From NCBI GenBank assembly GCA_963760735.1, contig CAVXEB010000004.1, positions 248,001-312,000 of the forward strand: DNA of 64,000 nucleotides. The letters run 5' to 3'. Below are positions 25,364-33,397 of this stretch, in pieces. The first letter of the stretch is position 1, and the number at the start of each line of letters is the position of its first letter. The notes under the pieces were generated by a model, which worked only from the letters and a program-made list of their open reading frames with translations, did not search any database and was not told the DNA's origin. The position numbers and the translations under genes were made by a program. The stretch comes from CF-46 sp963760735 (GTDB taxonomy: Bacteria; Chloroflexota; Limnocylindria; Limnocylindrales; CSP1-4).

Positions 25364-25373
25364 CCGGCTCCGA

Positions 25374-25416
25374 GGCGCCGATCGCGGGCGCGGTCGGCGG
25401 CGCCGATCGCGGGCGC
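25374..25416. repeat. Tandem 18-bp direct repeat with 25-bp period
   Basis: GGCGCCGATCGCGGGCGC occurs at 25374-25391 and again exactly at 25399-25416, just after the LCP stop. The copies contain GGCGCC palindromes and can fold. Possibly a transcription end signal for the LCP gene. It is in the 290-bp convergent gap before ilvE. Confidence 0.55.
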
Positions 25417-25529
25417 CTTCCCGATCATCGCCATCGCGCGATTTCTGTCAGACGGCCGCCAGGTGGCCGCTCGTCAAGACCCAGCATCGAGACGCCGCTG
25501 CTTCGTGCGTGAGCACGCGAGGAATCCCC

Positions 25530-25599
25530 GTCATCCGGCCGCCCTGGGGATCAATCGCCGAGAGCGCGCTGACGAACGCCCGCCCTGGGGCCGGATGAC
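25530..25599. repeat. 11-bp inverted repeat enclosing a 10-bp direct repeat
   Basis: GTCATCCGGCC (25530-25540) and its exact complement GGCCGGATGAC (25589-25599) flank 48 bases. CGCCCTGGGG occurs at 25540-25549 and again at 25581-25590. No gene is seen in this gap (25364-25653). The element could be a terminator for ilvE, a regulator site, or a miniature mobile remnant. Confidence 0.45.
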
Positions 25600-25653
25600 A
25601 GAATCTTGACATCGGTCGCGAACTCGGACTCCAGGGCTCGCGCGACAGCCCGG

Positions 25654-26676
25654 TCAGGCGGAGGGGATCTCCGTCAGCCAGTGGCTGTACTCCGGGAGAC
25701 GGCCGCGCACGGCGTCGAAGTAGCGGTCGCGGATCAGCTTCGCGATCGGGCCGACCTCGCCGGATCCGATCGGCCGATGATCGATCTCGATGACCGGCGA
25801 GATCTGGACGCCGGTCCCGCACAGGAACATCTCGTCGGCGACGTACAGCTCGGACCGGTCGATCGAGCGGATCTCGATCGGGATCTTCTCGTTCGCGAGG
25901 AGCTCCAGGATCGCCTTGCGGGTGACGCCCTCCAGGAGGTCGTCGTTGACCGGCGGCGTGAGCGCGACCCCGTCACGGACGATGAACAGGTTCGCGGCCG
26001 ACGCCTCGTTGACGTGGCCGTCGGCCGTCAGGACGACCGCCTCGTCGTAGCCGTTCATCTCGGCCTCGGACTTCTGGAAGGCCATGTTCACGTAGCCGCC
26101 GACGATCTTGCCCCGCGCGGGGAGTGCCTCGTCGGCGTTCCGCCGCCAGGTCGAGGTCATCACCCGGATGCCGGCATCGGTGTCGATGTAGTTCCCGAAC
26201 GGGATGGCGATGATGTAGAGCTCGTTGTCGAGATGATGGAGGCGGACGCCGATCGCCTTCGTCGACTTGTAGAACGAGGGGCGGACGTAGACATCCTCCC
26301 GGAAGCCGTTCCGGGCGACCGTTTCGATGATCAGCCTGGTCAGCTCGTCGACCGACGGGACGTTCTCCATCAGGAGGATCCGGCACGATTGGCGGATCCG
26401 CTCGACGTGCTCGCGGAGCTTCAGGCCGTAGAGCTTGCCCTGATCGGCGTTCCAGTAGGCGCGGATCCCCTCGAACGTCGCGGTCCCGTACATGAACGCG
26501 TGGGTCATGATGCTGACCCTTGCGTCGCGCATCGGGACGAAGTCGCCCTCGAAGTAGCAGATGACGCTGCCGAGGTCGCGCTGGGCGGGCGCGGCGGCGT
26601 GGGGGTCAGAGACGGGCGCGGTCGACGACGCGGTCGTCGCTGCGCCTCCGGCCGGGCTCGACTTCTGGGTCAGCAT
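25654..26676 (-). CDS. ilvE: Branched-chain amino acid aminotransferase (class IV PLP)
   Basis: Last step of Leu/Ile/Val synthesis, transferring the amino group from glutamate to the 2-oxo acids. 340 residues after choosing ATG 26676. The open frame runs much further upstream but there it is antisense to the antiporter gene. ARGKIVGGYVN contains the PLP Lys. NEASAANLF and the C-terminal LCGTGVQISPV are class IV signatures. The first 35 residues are Ala/Ser/Pro-rich filler. A TATCCT-like box preceded by TGT lies about 80 bases upstream (26757-26762). It is monocistronic. Confidence 0.92.
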   Translation of the reverse strand: MLTQKSSPAGGAATTASSTAPVSDPHAAAPAQRDLGSVICYFEGDFVPMRDARVSIMTHAFMYGTATFEGIRAYWNADQGKLYGLKLREHVERIRQSCRILLMENVPSVDELTRLIIETVARNGFREDVYVRPSFYKSTKAIGVRLHHLDNELYIIAIPFGNYIDTDAGIRVMTSTWRRNADEALPARGKIVGGYVNMAFQKSEAEMNGYDEAVVLTADGHVNEASAANLFIVRDGVALTPPVNDDLLEGVTRKAILELLANEKIPIEIRSIDRSELYVADEMFLCGTGVQISPVIEIDHRPIGSGEVGPIAKLIRDRYFDAVRGRLPEYSHWLTEIPSA

Positions 26677-26756
26677 GCGGACGCTCCTGCGCGAATCGGC
26701 GGCACGCGGGCGAGGGATCGCCGCAGCGCGCCGCTCGGTGATCGGACGGTCAGCCG

Positions 26757-26762
26757 AGGATA
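26757..26762 (-). promoter_or_regulatory. ilvE: Candidate -10 box of ilvE
   Basis: Minus-strand TATCCT preceded by TGT, about 80 bases before the ilvE ATG. The box is identical to those before the LCP gene and the ArsR-phosphatase fusion. No convincing -35 hexamer was seen. Confidence 0.35.
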
Positions 26763-26804
26763 ACACGGGCCCTCGGCGACCTCGGACCGCGGGTCGGGCG
26801 CGAG

Positions 26805-27857
26805 CTAGAAGACACCCAGTAGCGACAGGCCGACGATCGCGAGATAGACGACGTAGAACCCCCCGCCGAGCAACAGTCGCCGGCCCAGCAGGCGACCCGA
26901 TCGGGCCATCGGGATGAAGATGGCAGCGGACGACGCGAATGCGATCCCGGCCGAGAGGAAGGCCAGCCGGCTGTCGTCGCTGATGTGCCAGGCGTTGGCG
27001 GCGAACAGCAGGGCCACGATCGTCGGGATCGTCGACTGGAACACCATCGCGCCCGTGATGTTCCCCATCGCGAGGGTGTCCTTGCCCAGCCGGACCCAGA
27101 TGACGGAGTTGAACTTCTCCGGCAATTCCGTGGCGATGGGCGCGATGACGAGGGCGAGGATCAGCGGGTCCACGCCGAGCGACGTCGACAGGTGCTCGAC
27201 CGCGTCGACGAAGAAGAACGCCCCGACGACGATCAGGGCAAGCGCCGCGAGCACCTGGAGGTTCACCACGCGGAGGCGCGGCACGACCCCCGCTCCGTTC
27301 GGGGTCGCGGGATCGAGGCGGTTGAAGCGGAGCGGTGCGAGATCCTCGAGGTCGACGGACGGGTCCTCCTCGAAATGACCCTTCACGTACCAGCCGTAGA
27401 TCCCGATGAGCACGGCCGCGACCACCCATTTCGGCCACACGGGGTCGAGCGGCAGGAGCGCCGCCCCGATGGCGATCAGGTAGGCGACGGCGAAGAAGCG
27501 CATGTCGTGGGCGAGGACCTTCGTGTCGACCGGCATGTCGTCGCCCCGCGGCCGCCTCCGGCCGAACCACAGGACGGCGGCGCCCGTCACGAACATCGCG
27601 AGGGTCGAGAGCATGAACGGCGCGCCGAGGATCGCTCCGACGCCGACGCTGTGCGACGCCTCCGAGCCCGCCCCGGTGAGGATCGCGATGATCGGGATCA
27701 TCGTCTCCGGCAGGGCCGTCCCGACCGCCGCCAGGACCGATCCGACGGCACCCTCGGCCAGGTCGAGCTTTCGCCCGAACCACTCGATCCCGTTCGTGAA
27801 CAGCTCGGAGCCGATCAGGATGACGACGAAGGCGATGACGAGGATGGCGACGTCCAC
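26805..27857 (-). CDS. Ca2+/cation antiporter family membrane protein
   Basis: 350 residues, GTG start at 27857, one base after the preceding stop. About ten membrane spans in two halves. The alpha repeats are GSVLAAVGTALPETMIP in the first half and LALVIAPIATELPEKFNSV in the second, each with the ion-coordinating Thr/Glu of the CaCA superfamily. A hydrophilic segment of about 50 acidic residues separates the halves. It is the last gene of a TSUP-DUF1634-antiporter transcript. Na+/Ca2+ exchange is the family default, but the ion is unproven here. Confidence 0.85.
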   Translation of the reverse strand: MDVAILVIAFVVILIGSELFTNGIEWFGRKLDLAEGAVGSVLAAVGTALPETMIPIIAILTGAGSEASHSVGVGAILGAPFMLSTLAMFVTGAAVLWFGRRRPRGDDMPVDTKVLAHDMRFFAVAYLIAIGAALLPLDPVWPKWVVAAVLIGIYGWYVKGHFEEDPSVDLEDLAPLRFNRLDPATPNGAGVVPRLRVVNLQVLAALALIVVGAFFFVDAVEHLSTSLGVDPLILALVIAPIATELPEKFNSVIWVRLGKDTLAMGNITGAMVFQSTIPTIVALLFAANAWHISDDSRLAFLSAGIAFASSAAIFIPMARSGRLLGRRLLLGGGFYVVYLAIVGLSLLGVF

Positions 27858-27858
27858 G

Positions 27859-28245
27859 TCAGCCCTCCAGACCGGACGCGAGCAGGACGCTGAGGCCGAT
27901 GACAACGAGGATCGCGACCGCGACGAGCGCCATCCGCCGCTCGCCCTGGCGGAGATAGCCGACGAGCGACGCGGCGACCCGCGCCGCCGGAGTCGCGACG
28001 ACGACGATCAGGCCGAGCCACAGGAACCCGACCGGCTGCAGGGCGAGGATGTCGGCCGGGATCGCGGCCGCGTCGAACGGTGGCGCGCCATCGAGCGGGC
28101 TGATCCCGGCGGCCAGCATCAGGACGAACCCGATCGCGAGGAGGACGATCGACGCGTAGGTGCCGACGGTGAGGAGCCGAGCGATCGATCGCTCGAGGCG
28201 GACGCCGGACGGGCCGGCTGGGTCGGCGGGGGCCGAGCGGGTCAC
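27859..28245 (-). CDS. DUF1634 membrane protein
   Basis: 128 residues with three membrane spans: near residues 25-47, 65-88 and 105-125. Sequence features such as RLLTVGTYASIVLLAIGF and LGLIVVVATPAARV match the DUF1634 family. That family is regularly encoded next to TSUP (TauE/SafE) transporters and is thought to work with them. The GTG start overlaps the TSUP stop as GTGA, giving direct translational coupling. Function unknown. Confidence 0.78.
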   Translation of the reverse strand: MTRSAPADPAGPSGVRLERSIARLLTVGTYASIVLLAIGFVLMLAAGISPLDGAPPFDAAAIPADILALQPVGFLWLGLIVVVATPAARVAASLVGYLRQGERRMALVAVAILVVIGLSVLLASGLEG

Positions 28246-29114
28246 GCGAGGGCTCGCTGCAGCATCTGCCAGGCAGTGTAGAGGAGGATCGCGACGAACA
28301 GCCCGCGGAGGATCCGGAGGTCGATCCGGTGGGCCACCCGCGACCCCACGCTCGCCCCGATGAAGACGCCGATCGCGGTCGGGGCCGCGGCGTAGGCGTC
28401 GAGCCCGCCGCGGATCAGGTAGATGATCGCGCCCGCCGACGCGGTGATCCCGATCATCAGGTTGCTCGTGGCGGTCGCGACCCGGAGCGGCACGCCCATC
28501 ACGACGTTCATCACCGGGACCTTGATCAGCCCGCCGCCGATGCCGAGCAGCGCCGACGTCAGGCCGGCGCCGAGGCTGCCGAGGATCCCGAACCCCATCC
28601 GGTGCACCCGGTAGCCGGGACCGGACAACGTCTCGATGAACGGCCGGTCCTCACCAGACGGCGCGAAGGCGCCCGGGACGTCGTCATCGGAGGGCTCGAT
28701 GTCCGCGGCCTCGGCCGCGCCGTCCGGCTCGGGCGATGCCGCCGCGCGCGGGGCGTCGCGCCGACGCGCCATCGTCGCGGCGACATAGACGAGGAGTCCG
28801 GCGAAGATCAGCTCGAGGGTGCGCTCGGGCAGGAGGAACGCCACGAGGCCCCCGACGAGGGCGCCGATCGCGGTGAACAGCTCGAGCGTCATCCCGAGCC
28901 GGAGGTTCGCGACGCGGCGCTCCAGGTAGACCCCGGCCGCGGCGCCGCTCGTCATGATCACGCAGACGAGGCTGACCCCGACCGCGGTGATCAGCGGCAG
29001 GCCGAATCCGAGGGTCAGCAGCGGGACGATCAGGATCCCCCCGCCCAGCCCGAGCAGCGATCCGAACAGCCCGGCGGCCGCACCGCCGCCGAGCAGGAGC
29101 AGCCCGACGATCAT
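28242..29114 (-). CDS. TSUP family (TauE/SafE) anion transporter
   Basis: 290-residue permease with about eight spans and the paired glycine-rich motifs LFGSLLGLGGGILIVPLL (N-terminal half) and SALLGIGGGLIKVPVM (C-terminal half) that define the family. A charged cytoplasmic loop of about 50 residues lies between. Members export sulfite, sulfonates or other organosulfur anions. The coupled DUF1634 gene is the usual companion. Substrate not determinable. It lies 19 bp downstream of rpsR, so it may be partly read through from the ribosomal operon. Confidence 0.86.
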   Translation of the reverse strand: MIVGLLLLGGGAAAGLFGSLLGLGGGILIVPLLTLGFGLPLITAVGVSLVCVIMTSGAAAGVYLERRVANLRLGMTLELFTAIGALVGGLVAFLLPERTLELIFAGLLVYVAATMARRRDAPRAAASPEPDGAAEAADIEPSDDDVPGAFAPSGEDRPFIETLSGPGYRVHRMGFGILGSLGAGLTSALLGIGGGLIKVPVMNVVMGVPLRVATATSNLMIGITASAGAIIYLIRGGLDAYAAAPTAIGVFIGASVGSRVAHRIDLRILRGLFVAILLYTAWQMLQRALA

Positions 29115-29133
29115 GCGCGGGCGGTCGCGACGA

Positions 29134-29400
29134 TCAGGGGCGAAGGTGCTGCGGGGCGTACGGCAGCAGGGCGACGATCCGGGCCCGCTTCAGGGCCACG
29201 GCCAGCTCGCGCTGGTGCTCGGCGCACGTGCCGGTCTTGCGACGGGGCTCGATCTTCGCCCGCTCCGAGAGGTAGCGGCGGAGGCGGTTGACCTCCTTGT
29301 AGTCGATCGAGACGGTCTTGTCGGCGCAGAAGGCGCAGACCTTCCGGCGACGTCGGTCGCGGTAGTAGTCGTCGCGCTTCTTCGAGCGGGTGGGCGGCAT
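29134..29400 (-). CDS. rpsR: Small ribosomal subunit protein bS18
   Basis: 88 residues containing KVCAFCADK, VSIDYKEVNRLRRYLSERAKI and the conserved C-terminal RARIVALLPY. The CAFC pair plus Cys near AEHQ suggests a zinc-type bS18. Third gene of the classic rpsF-ssb-rpsR operon. Confidence 0.96.
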   Translation of the reverse strand: MPPTRSKKRDDYYRDRRRRKVCAFCADKTVSIDYKEVNRLRRYLSERAKIEPRRKTGTCAEHQRELAVALKRARIVALLPYAPQHLRP

Positions 29401-29464
29401 GAGGTTCTCCTGGAGGCGCGGCCATCAGGCCGCGCGGGATCGGTCGGTCAGATGGTGAGGTGGG

Positions 29465-29935
29465 TCAGAACGGCAGGTCGTCGAGCTCGGTGTCGTCGAT
29501 GCCGCCACGAGGCTGGCTTCCGCCAGCGGGCCCGCCGGCGCCCGCCGCTGCGGGGGTCCGGGCGGGTGCGGCGGCGAACTCGCCGTCGCCGTCCTCGCGG
29601 CCCTTCCGCTCGAGGGCGATGACGTTGTCCGCGGTGATCTCGAGGGACGTCCGGTGGGTGCCGTCCTTGGCGTCGTACTCACGCGTCCGGAAGCGGCCCT
29701 CGACGAACACCCGATTGCCCTTGCGGAACTCCTCGGCTGCCCGTTCGGCGCGATCGCCCCAGATCGTGACCCGGAACCAGTCGGTTCCCTGGTCCGCCCA
29801 TTCGCCGGTCTGCGGATCGCGACCGCGATGGGTGACGGCCACGCTGAACTCGGTCACCTGCCGGCCGTTCGGGGTGTAGCGCATCTCGGGATCCCGTCCC
29901 AGGTTCCCGATGATCATCACCTTGCTGAAGGCCAT
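29465..29935 (-). CDS. ssb: Single-stranded DNA-binding protein
   Basis: 156 residues: an OB-fold domain (residues 1-105) with NLGRDPEMRYTPNG and FVEGRFRTREY, then a Gly/Ala/Pro-rich linker, then the acidic protein-interaction tip DDTELDDLPF. It lies between rpsF (12 bp upstream) and rpsR (64 bp downstream), as in most bacteria. Tetrameric in relatives. Confidence 0.96.
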   Translation of the reverse strand: MAFSKVMIIGNLGRDPEMRYTPNGRQVTEFSVAVTHRGRDPQTGEWADQGTDWFRVTIWGDRAERAAEEFRKGNRVFVEGRFRTREYDAKDGTHRTSLEITADNVIALERKGREDGDGEFAAAPARTPAAAGAGGPAGGSQPRGGIDDTELDDLPF

Positions 29936-29947
29936 CGTCGCGCTCCC

Positions 29948-30391
29948 TCAGTCGATCGCGGCAGGCGCCGCTTCGCTTTCGGACTCGTCGATCCGCTCGG
30001 TGCGGTCGTCCTCGTCCTCGTCCTCGTCGGACGACGACGGCAGATCGACGTCGTCGACGTCCTCGCCGCCCTCCTCGGAGCCGTCCGGGCGGGCCGGCCG
30101 GGCCGGACGCTCGTCGCGGGTCACGAGATGGCGGAGGACCTCTTCGGTGATCTGGAGCGTCCGCTCCATCTCGGAGATCGCGTCGGCCGGGGCCTCGAAG
30201 AGGACGATGTGGTACGAGCCCTCGCGGTACCGGTCGATCTGGTAGGCGAGCCGTCGTCGACCCCACGGGGCGACCTTCACGATCTGGCCGCCGGAGGCCA
30301 CGATCCCGCGGGTGGTGCGGTCGATGACCGCCTGTGCCTTGTCGTCCGCGACGTCGGGCCGCAGGACGAGCATGAGTTCATATCGGCGCAT
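29948..30391 (-). CDS. rpsF: Small ribosomal subunit protein bS6 with long acidic tail
   Basis: 147 residues starting MRRYELMLVLRPD. The ATG at 30391 was chosen over one 7 codons upstream because the latter overlaps the GGAAGGAG ribosome site. Residues 1-95 are the bS6 fold (WGRRRLAYQI, EGSYHIVLFEAP). Residues 100-147 are strongly acidic (runs of Asp, Glu and Ser). This is longer than the short Glu tail of E. coli S6, and is perhaps intrinsically disordered. First gene of the rpsF-ssb-rpsR operon. Confidence 0.94.
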   Translation of the reverse strand: MRRYELMLVLRPDVADDKAQAVIDRTTRGIVASGGQIVKVAPWGRRRLAYQIDRYREGSYHIVLFEAPADAISEMERTLQITEEVLRHLVTRDERPARPARPDGSEEGGEDVDDVDLPSSSDEDEDEDDRTERIDESESEAAPAAID

Positions 30392-30472
30392 GCGCCAGGA
30401 CACTCCTTCCAATGGGAAACGCCCCGCTGACGGCCCGGAGACCGGCGCGGAACCGAAAGGAAACAGGCCCCG

Positions 30473-30500
30473 AGTGTAGCAGACGACCCCGTTCGAGCCC
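30473..30500 (-). promoter_or_regulatory. Candidate promoter of the rpsF operon
   Basis: Reading the minus strand: GGGCTCGA, 11 bases, TGC, TACACT (complement at 30473-30478). The CTCGA and TGCTA elements match in sequence and spacing those before secG, and nearly match rpmB. It lies 82 bases upstream of the rpsF ATG. Confidence 0.5.
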
Positions 30501-30555
30501 TCCGTCGGCCGCTCGATCGATCCGCTGCGACGTCCGACGAGCCCGACCGTCGATG

Positions 30556-30561
30556 TATCCT
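30556..30561 (+). promoter_or_regulatory. Candidate -10 box of the CpaE-like gene
   Basis: TATCCT at 30556-30561, 66 bases before the GTG start. A GGAGG ribosome site lies directly before the start codon. No obvious -35 hexamer. Confidence 0.3.
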
Positions 30562-30626
30562 CTCGGCCATCGGTTGACGATCACCTGACCCAGAACGTCC
30601 CTCCCAGACCGCCCCGCGGAGGCCCT

Positions 30627-31850
30627 GTGCCGGCCAGCACCATCCTCGTCATCGACGCCGAGCCGGCGTCGGCCCAACAGATCGCGAAAGCCCTCTCCGG
30701 CGTCGGCTACACCGTCACCCTGTCACCGGATCCGAACGACGCGTTCCCGAAGATCACCGAGCACCAGCTCGTGATCGTCGACGTCGTCGCGGGCGAGCGC
30801 TCGGCCGTCGACGTCTGTCGCGAGATCCGCTCGACTCCGGCGATGGCCTCGATCCCGATCCTGTGCGTCGGCCAGAGCGACGACGTCGAGGAGCGGATCC
30901 GGTTCCTCGAGGCGGGGGCGGACGACGTCATGGGCCGGCCGTTCGACGCCCGCGAGCTCGAGGCGAGAGTCGAGGCGCTGCTCCTCCGGTTCCAGCGATC
31001 GAAGGACCTCGGCTCGGTCCTGTCCGCCGACGGGCTCACGGTCCAGCGAACCCGCCGGGTGATCGCCGTCCACAGCCCGAAGGGCGGCGCCGGGACGTCC
31101 ACGGTTGCGACGAACATCGCGATGGCGGCCGCCATGCGGAAGCCCGACCGGGTCGTCATCGTCGACTTCGACCTGCAGTTCGGCCAGGTGTCGACCTATC
31201 TGAACGTCGAGCCGCGCCAGACCCTGGCGGACGTCGTCCGCGACGACGCCGCGATGCGGGAGTCGGAGCTGCTCCGGACCTACGCGACGAAGCACGACGT
31301 CGGGCTCCACGTCCTCGCCGCGCCGAACGGCCCCGAGCTCGCGGAGCTCGTCACGCCGGAGCACGTCGGCCGGATCCTGACGACCCTCCTCGATACGTAC
31401 GACCAGGTCGTGATCGACACAGGCTCGTGGCTCGACGAGCGGACGCTGACCTCGTTCGAGCACGCCGAGAACGTGCTCTTCGTCGTGAACCCGGAGATCG
31501 CGACGCTCAAGGCGGTCAACGGGCTCATCGAGTACCTCAACGAGGCGGGGACGGTCGCGGCCAAGTCGATGTTCGTGCTGAACAACATCTTCGGGCGGGA
31601 GATCGTCAAGGCGCGCGACGTCGAGCAGGCGCTCGGCAGCAAGATCGAGATCGAGCTCCCGTACGACGCGTTCCTCTACCTGCGGGCCGTCAGTGAGGGA
31701 ACGCCGGTCGTCGCCGGCGCCCCCCGTTCGGCCGCGGCGGAACGGCTCAACGCCCTGTCGCTCGCGGCATTCGGAGCCGCCGACAGGATGCCGGTGCCCG
31801 CGACGTCCACGGAGAAGAAGTCCGGCCGCTTCGCGTTCCGCCGCCGCTGA
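30627..31850 (+). CDS. CpaE-like protein: receiver domain fused to ParA/MinD-type ATPase
   Basis: 407 residues, GTG start preceded by GGAGG. Residues 5-123 form a response-regulator receiver with the phospho-Asp at VIVD52. The conserved C-terminal Lys of the receiver is replaced in GRPFD. Residues 145-380 form a deviant Walker A ATPase (SPKGGAGTSTVA, signature Lys present) with VDFDLQFGQVS. This is the CpaE/TadZ arrangement, which localises Flp/Tad pilus machinery. No other tad genes lie nearby, so the gene stands alone and its partner is unknown. The C-terminus is basic (RFAFRRR). Confidence 0.82.
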   Translation: MPASTILVIDAEPASAQQIAKALSGVGYTVTLSPDPNDAFPKITEHQLVIVDVVAGERSAVDVCREIRSTPAMASIPILCVGQSDDVEERIRFLEAGADDVMGRPFDARELEARVEALLLRFQRSKDLGSVLSADGLTVQRTRRVIAVHSPKGGAGTSTVATNIAMAAAMRKPDRVVIVDFDLQFGQVSTYLNVEPRQTLADVVRDDAAMRESELLRTYATKHDVGLHVLAAPNGPELAELVTPEHVGRILTTLLDTYDQVVIDTGSWLDERTLTSFEHAENVLFVVNPEIATLKAVNGLIEYLNEAGTVAAKSMFVLNNIFGREIVKARDVEQALGSKIEIELPYDAFLYLRAVSEGTPVVAGAPRSAAAERLNALSLAAFGAADRMPVPATSTEKKSGRFAFRRR

Positions 31851-31855
31851 TCCGG

Positions 31856-31900
31856 CCGGCTGGAGCGGGAGCAGGGTCGAACCCTGCAGCTCGCAGCCGG
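31856..31900. terminator. Stem-loop between the CpaE-like gene and the anti-sigma gene
   Basis: Core stem GCAGGGT/ACCCTGC (31871-31887) with a 3-base loop, extended outwards by GAGC/GCTC and CCGGCT/AGCCGG. It lies between two converging genes and lacks a T-tract. Confidence 0.5.
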
Positions 31901-31918
31901 CCGGGATGACAGCGGCGA

Positions 31919-32770
31919 CTAGGAGCCGACGTGCACCGAGTCGAGGACCTGCTCGACCTTGGCACGAGCCGCCTGGCCACCTGTGTCCGGAAAGTAGGCA
32001 CCGGCGATCATGACCCGTACGCCGCCGACGTCCACGATACGAACGAGGTTGACCTCGCCCAGTCCGACGCCGTTCGTTCGATCGGCGGTCGCCCAGGTCC
32101 TGAGCTCACAGGAGGCGCTCGCCGGGGCGGTCACCTCGAACTTCTTGCCTGCGTACCCATCGAGTGTGATGGGGGTGGGCGCGGTGGCCTGGAAGCCCTT
32201 GAGGCCGGAGATCGCCGCGACGAGGTCGTCGACGGTTGCGCCAACCGGCGGAGACTGCAGGGCCGGGCCGCACGGGTCCGCAACGACATTGCTGACGATG
32301 GAGATGCCGACGGCGGACGGCTCAGCGCCGGTACCCGGACTGCACACGCCCTGTTCGACAGGACTCGCGGAGCAGGCCTGCCAGTCCTGCGGCACATCCA
32401 GCGTGATCCGGACGGGAAAGCCGGGACTCAGGGCGTGTCTCCCGGGCGCGACCGAGCCGCCCTCTGGCGGCAGGGATGGCAGGATCGTGGGCGACGGTGC
32501 CGAGGCTCCGCCGACCCCGGACGTCGATCCGGGGCGAAAGAGCGCGATCCCGACGGCAGCCACGGCGATCACGGCAACAATTGCCACGCCGGCCTTGGCG
32601 AAGGTGTTCATGTGACGGAGCCTCCACGGCAGGGCGATGACCGCCCGCCGCTGTGGGGTGGTGTCGACGGCGGCGAGGGTCGACGCGAGCACCCAGTCGG
32701 GCGACCGCGCCGGGGCCTCGGACTCGTAGAAGTCGGCGATCCGGCGTTCGAGGTCGTCGTTGGCAGTCAT
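31919..32770 (-). CDS. Membrane protein encoded with an ECF sigma factor (probable anti-sigma factor)
   Basis: 283 residues: a cytoplasmic N-terminal part (1-52, DDLERRIADFYESEAPARSP), one membrane span (about 56-78) and an extracytoplasmic domain of about 200 residues with four cysteines. The zinc anti-sigma motif HxxxCxxC is absent. Anti-sigma role is inferred from the ATGA overlap with the sigma gene and from topology. The outer domain is not one I recognise and presumably senses the signal. Confidence 0.62.
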   Translation of the reverse strand: MTANDDLERRIADFYESEAPARSPDWVLASTLAAVDTTPQRRAVIALPWRLRHMNTFAKAGVAIVAVIAVAAVGIALFRPGSTSGVGGASAPSPTILPSLPPEGGSVAPGRHALSPGFPVRITLDVPQDWQACSASPVEQGVCSPGTGAEPSAVGISIVSNVVADPCGPALQSPPVGATVDDLVAAISGLKGFQATAPTPITLDGYAGKKFEVTAPASASCELRTWATADRTNGVGLGEVNLVRIVDVGGVRVMIAGAYFPDTGGQAARAKVEQVLDSVHVGS

Positions 32771-33324
32771 GCCGTTCGGCCCTCCCGGAGCGCGCGGACG
32801 GAGGAACGCTCCTCCGCGACGATCGCCGCGCGGAGCGCCTCGATGGCGTAGTGAAGCCGGGACTTGGCGGTCCCGACGGGGATGGCAAGGGCGTCGGCCG
32901 CCTCGGTGGGCGACAGGCCGACGTAGAAGTGCAGGATCAGGATCGTCCGTTGCGGCTCGGTGAGCCGGCGGAGTCCGCGCTCGACCTGATCGCGATCCGC
33001 CAGCTCCGACGTTCGATCGGACTCGGACGGTTCGGCGGCCAGGATCGTGAACTCCGCGCGAGAACGCTTTCGATGGCGCCCGATGTCGGCGCAGGCCCGG
33101 ACGACGAGCCGGTAGAGCCAGGCATCGAACCGCTCGACGTCGCGAAGCGTCGGGAGATAGCGCCAGGCTCGGACCAGGGCTTCCTGGGTCGCATCCTCCG
33201 CGAGTTCGGTGTCGCGCAGGATGAGGAGAGCGATCGCGTACAACCGATCGACGGCGCCGCCCGCCAGGACACCGAAGGCCTCACGGTCTCCGCGTCGCGC
33301 CAGGCTGACGAGTTCCGTCTGCAC
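32767..33324 (-). CDS. ECF-family RNA polymerase sigma factor
   Basis: 185 residues, GTG start. Region 2 (about 10-80) has TELAEDATQEALVRAWRYLP and region 4 (about 120-175) has LTEPQRTILILHFYVGLSPTEAADAL followed by GTAKSRLHYA. Both parts match ECF sigma factors that pair with a co-encoded anti-sigma. The anti-sigma start overlaps its stop (ATGA). A possible self-recognised promoter is noted upstream. Confidence 0.93.
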   Translation of the reverse strand: MQTELVSLARRGDREAFGVLAGGAVDRLYAIALLILRDTELAEDATQEALVRAWRYLPTLRDVERFDAWLYRLVVRACADIGRHRKRSRAEFTILAAEPSESDRTSELADRDQVERGLRRLTEPQRTILILHFYVGLSPTEAADALAIPVGTAKSRLHYAIEALRAAIVAEERSSVRALREGRTA

Positions 33325-33366
33325 GTCTCGCTCCCGTCCGGAGGCGACCGATCTGGACGCTCACAC

Positions 33367-33397
33367 CTTACGGCGGATGTTTGCGTGCGCCGGTTCA
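33367..33397 (-). promoter_or_regulatory. Possible ECF-type autoregulatory promoter
   Basis: Minus-strand TGAACC (complement 33392-33397) and CGTAAG (complement 33367-33372), separated by 19 bases, about 45 bases before the sigma GTG. The pattern resembles AAC/CGT ECF promoters but the spacer is longer than usual, so this is a weak call. Confidence 0.28.

Noticed and set aside
25440..25620. TTGACA-like box near 25607 as a plus-strand promoter
   Set aside because: No -10 at suitable distance and no plus-strand gene downstream.
31871..31887. GCAGGGTCGAACCCTGC as part of a tRNA
   Set aside because: The loop is only 3 bases, too small for a T loop, and no other arms are present. Treated as a stem-loop.
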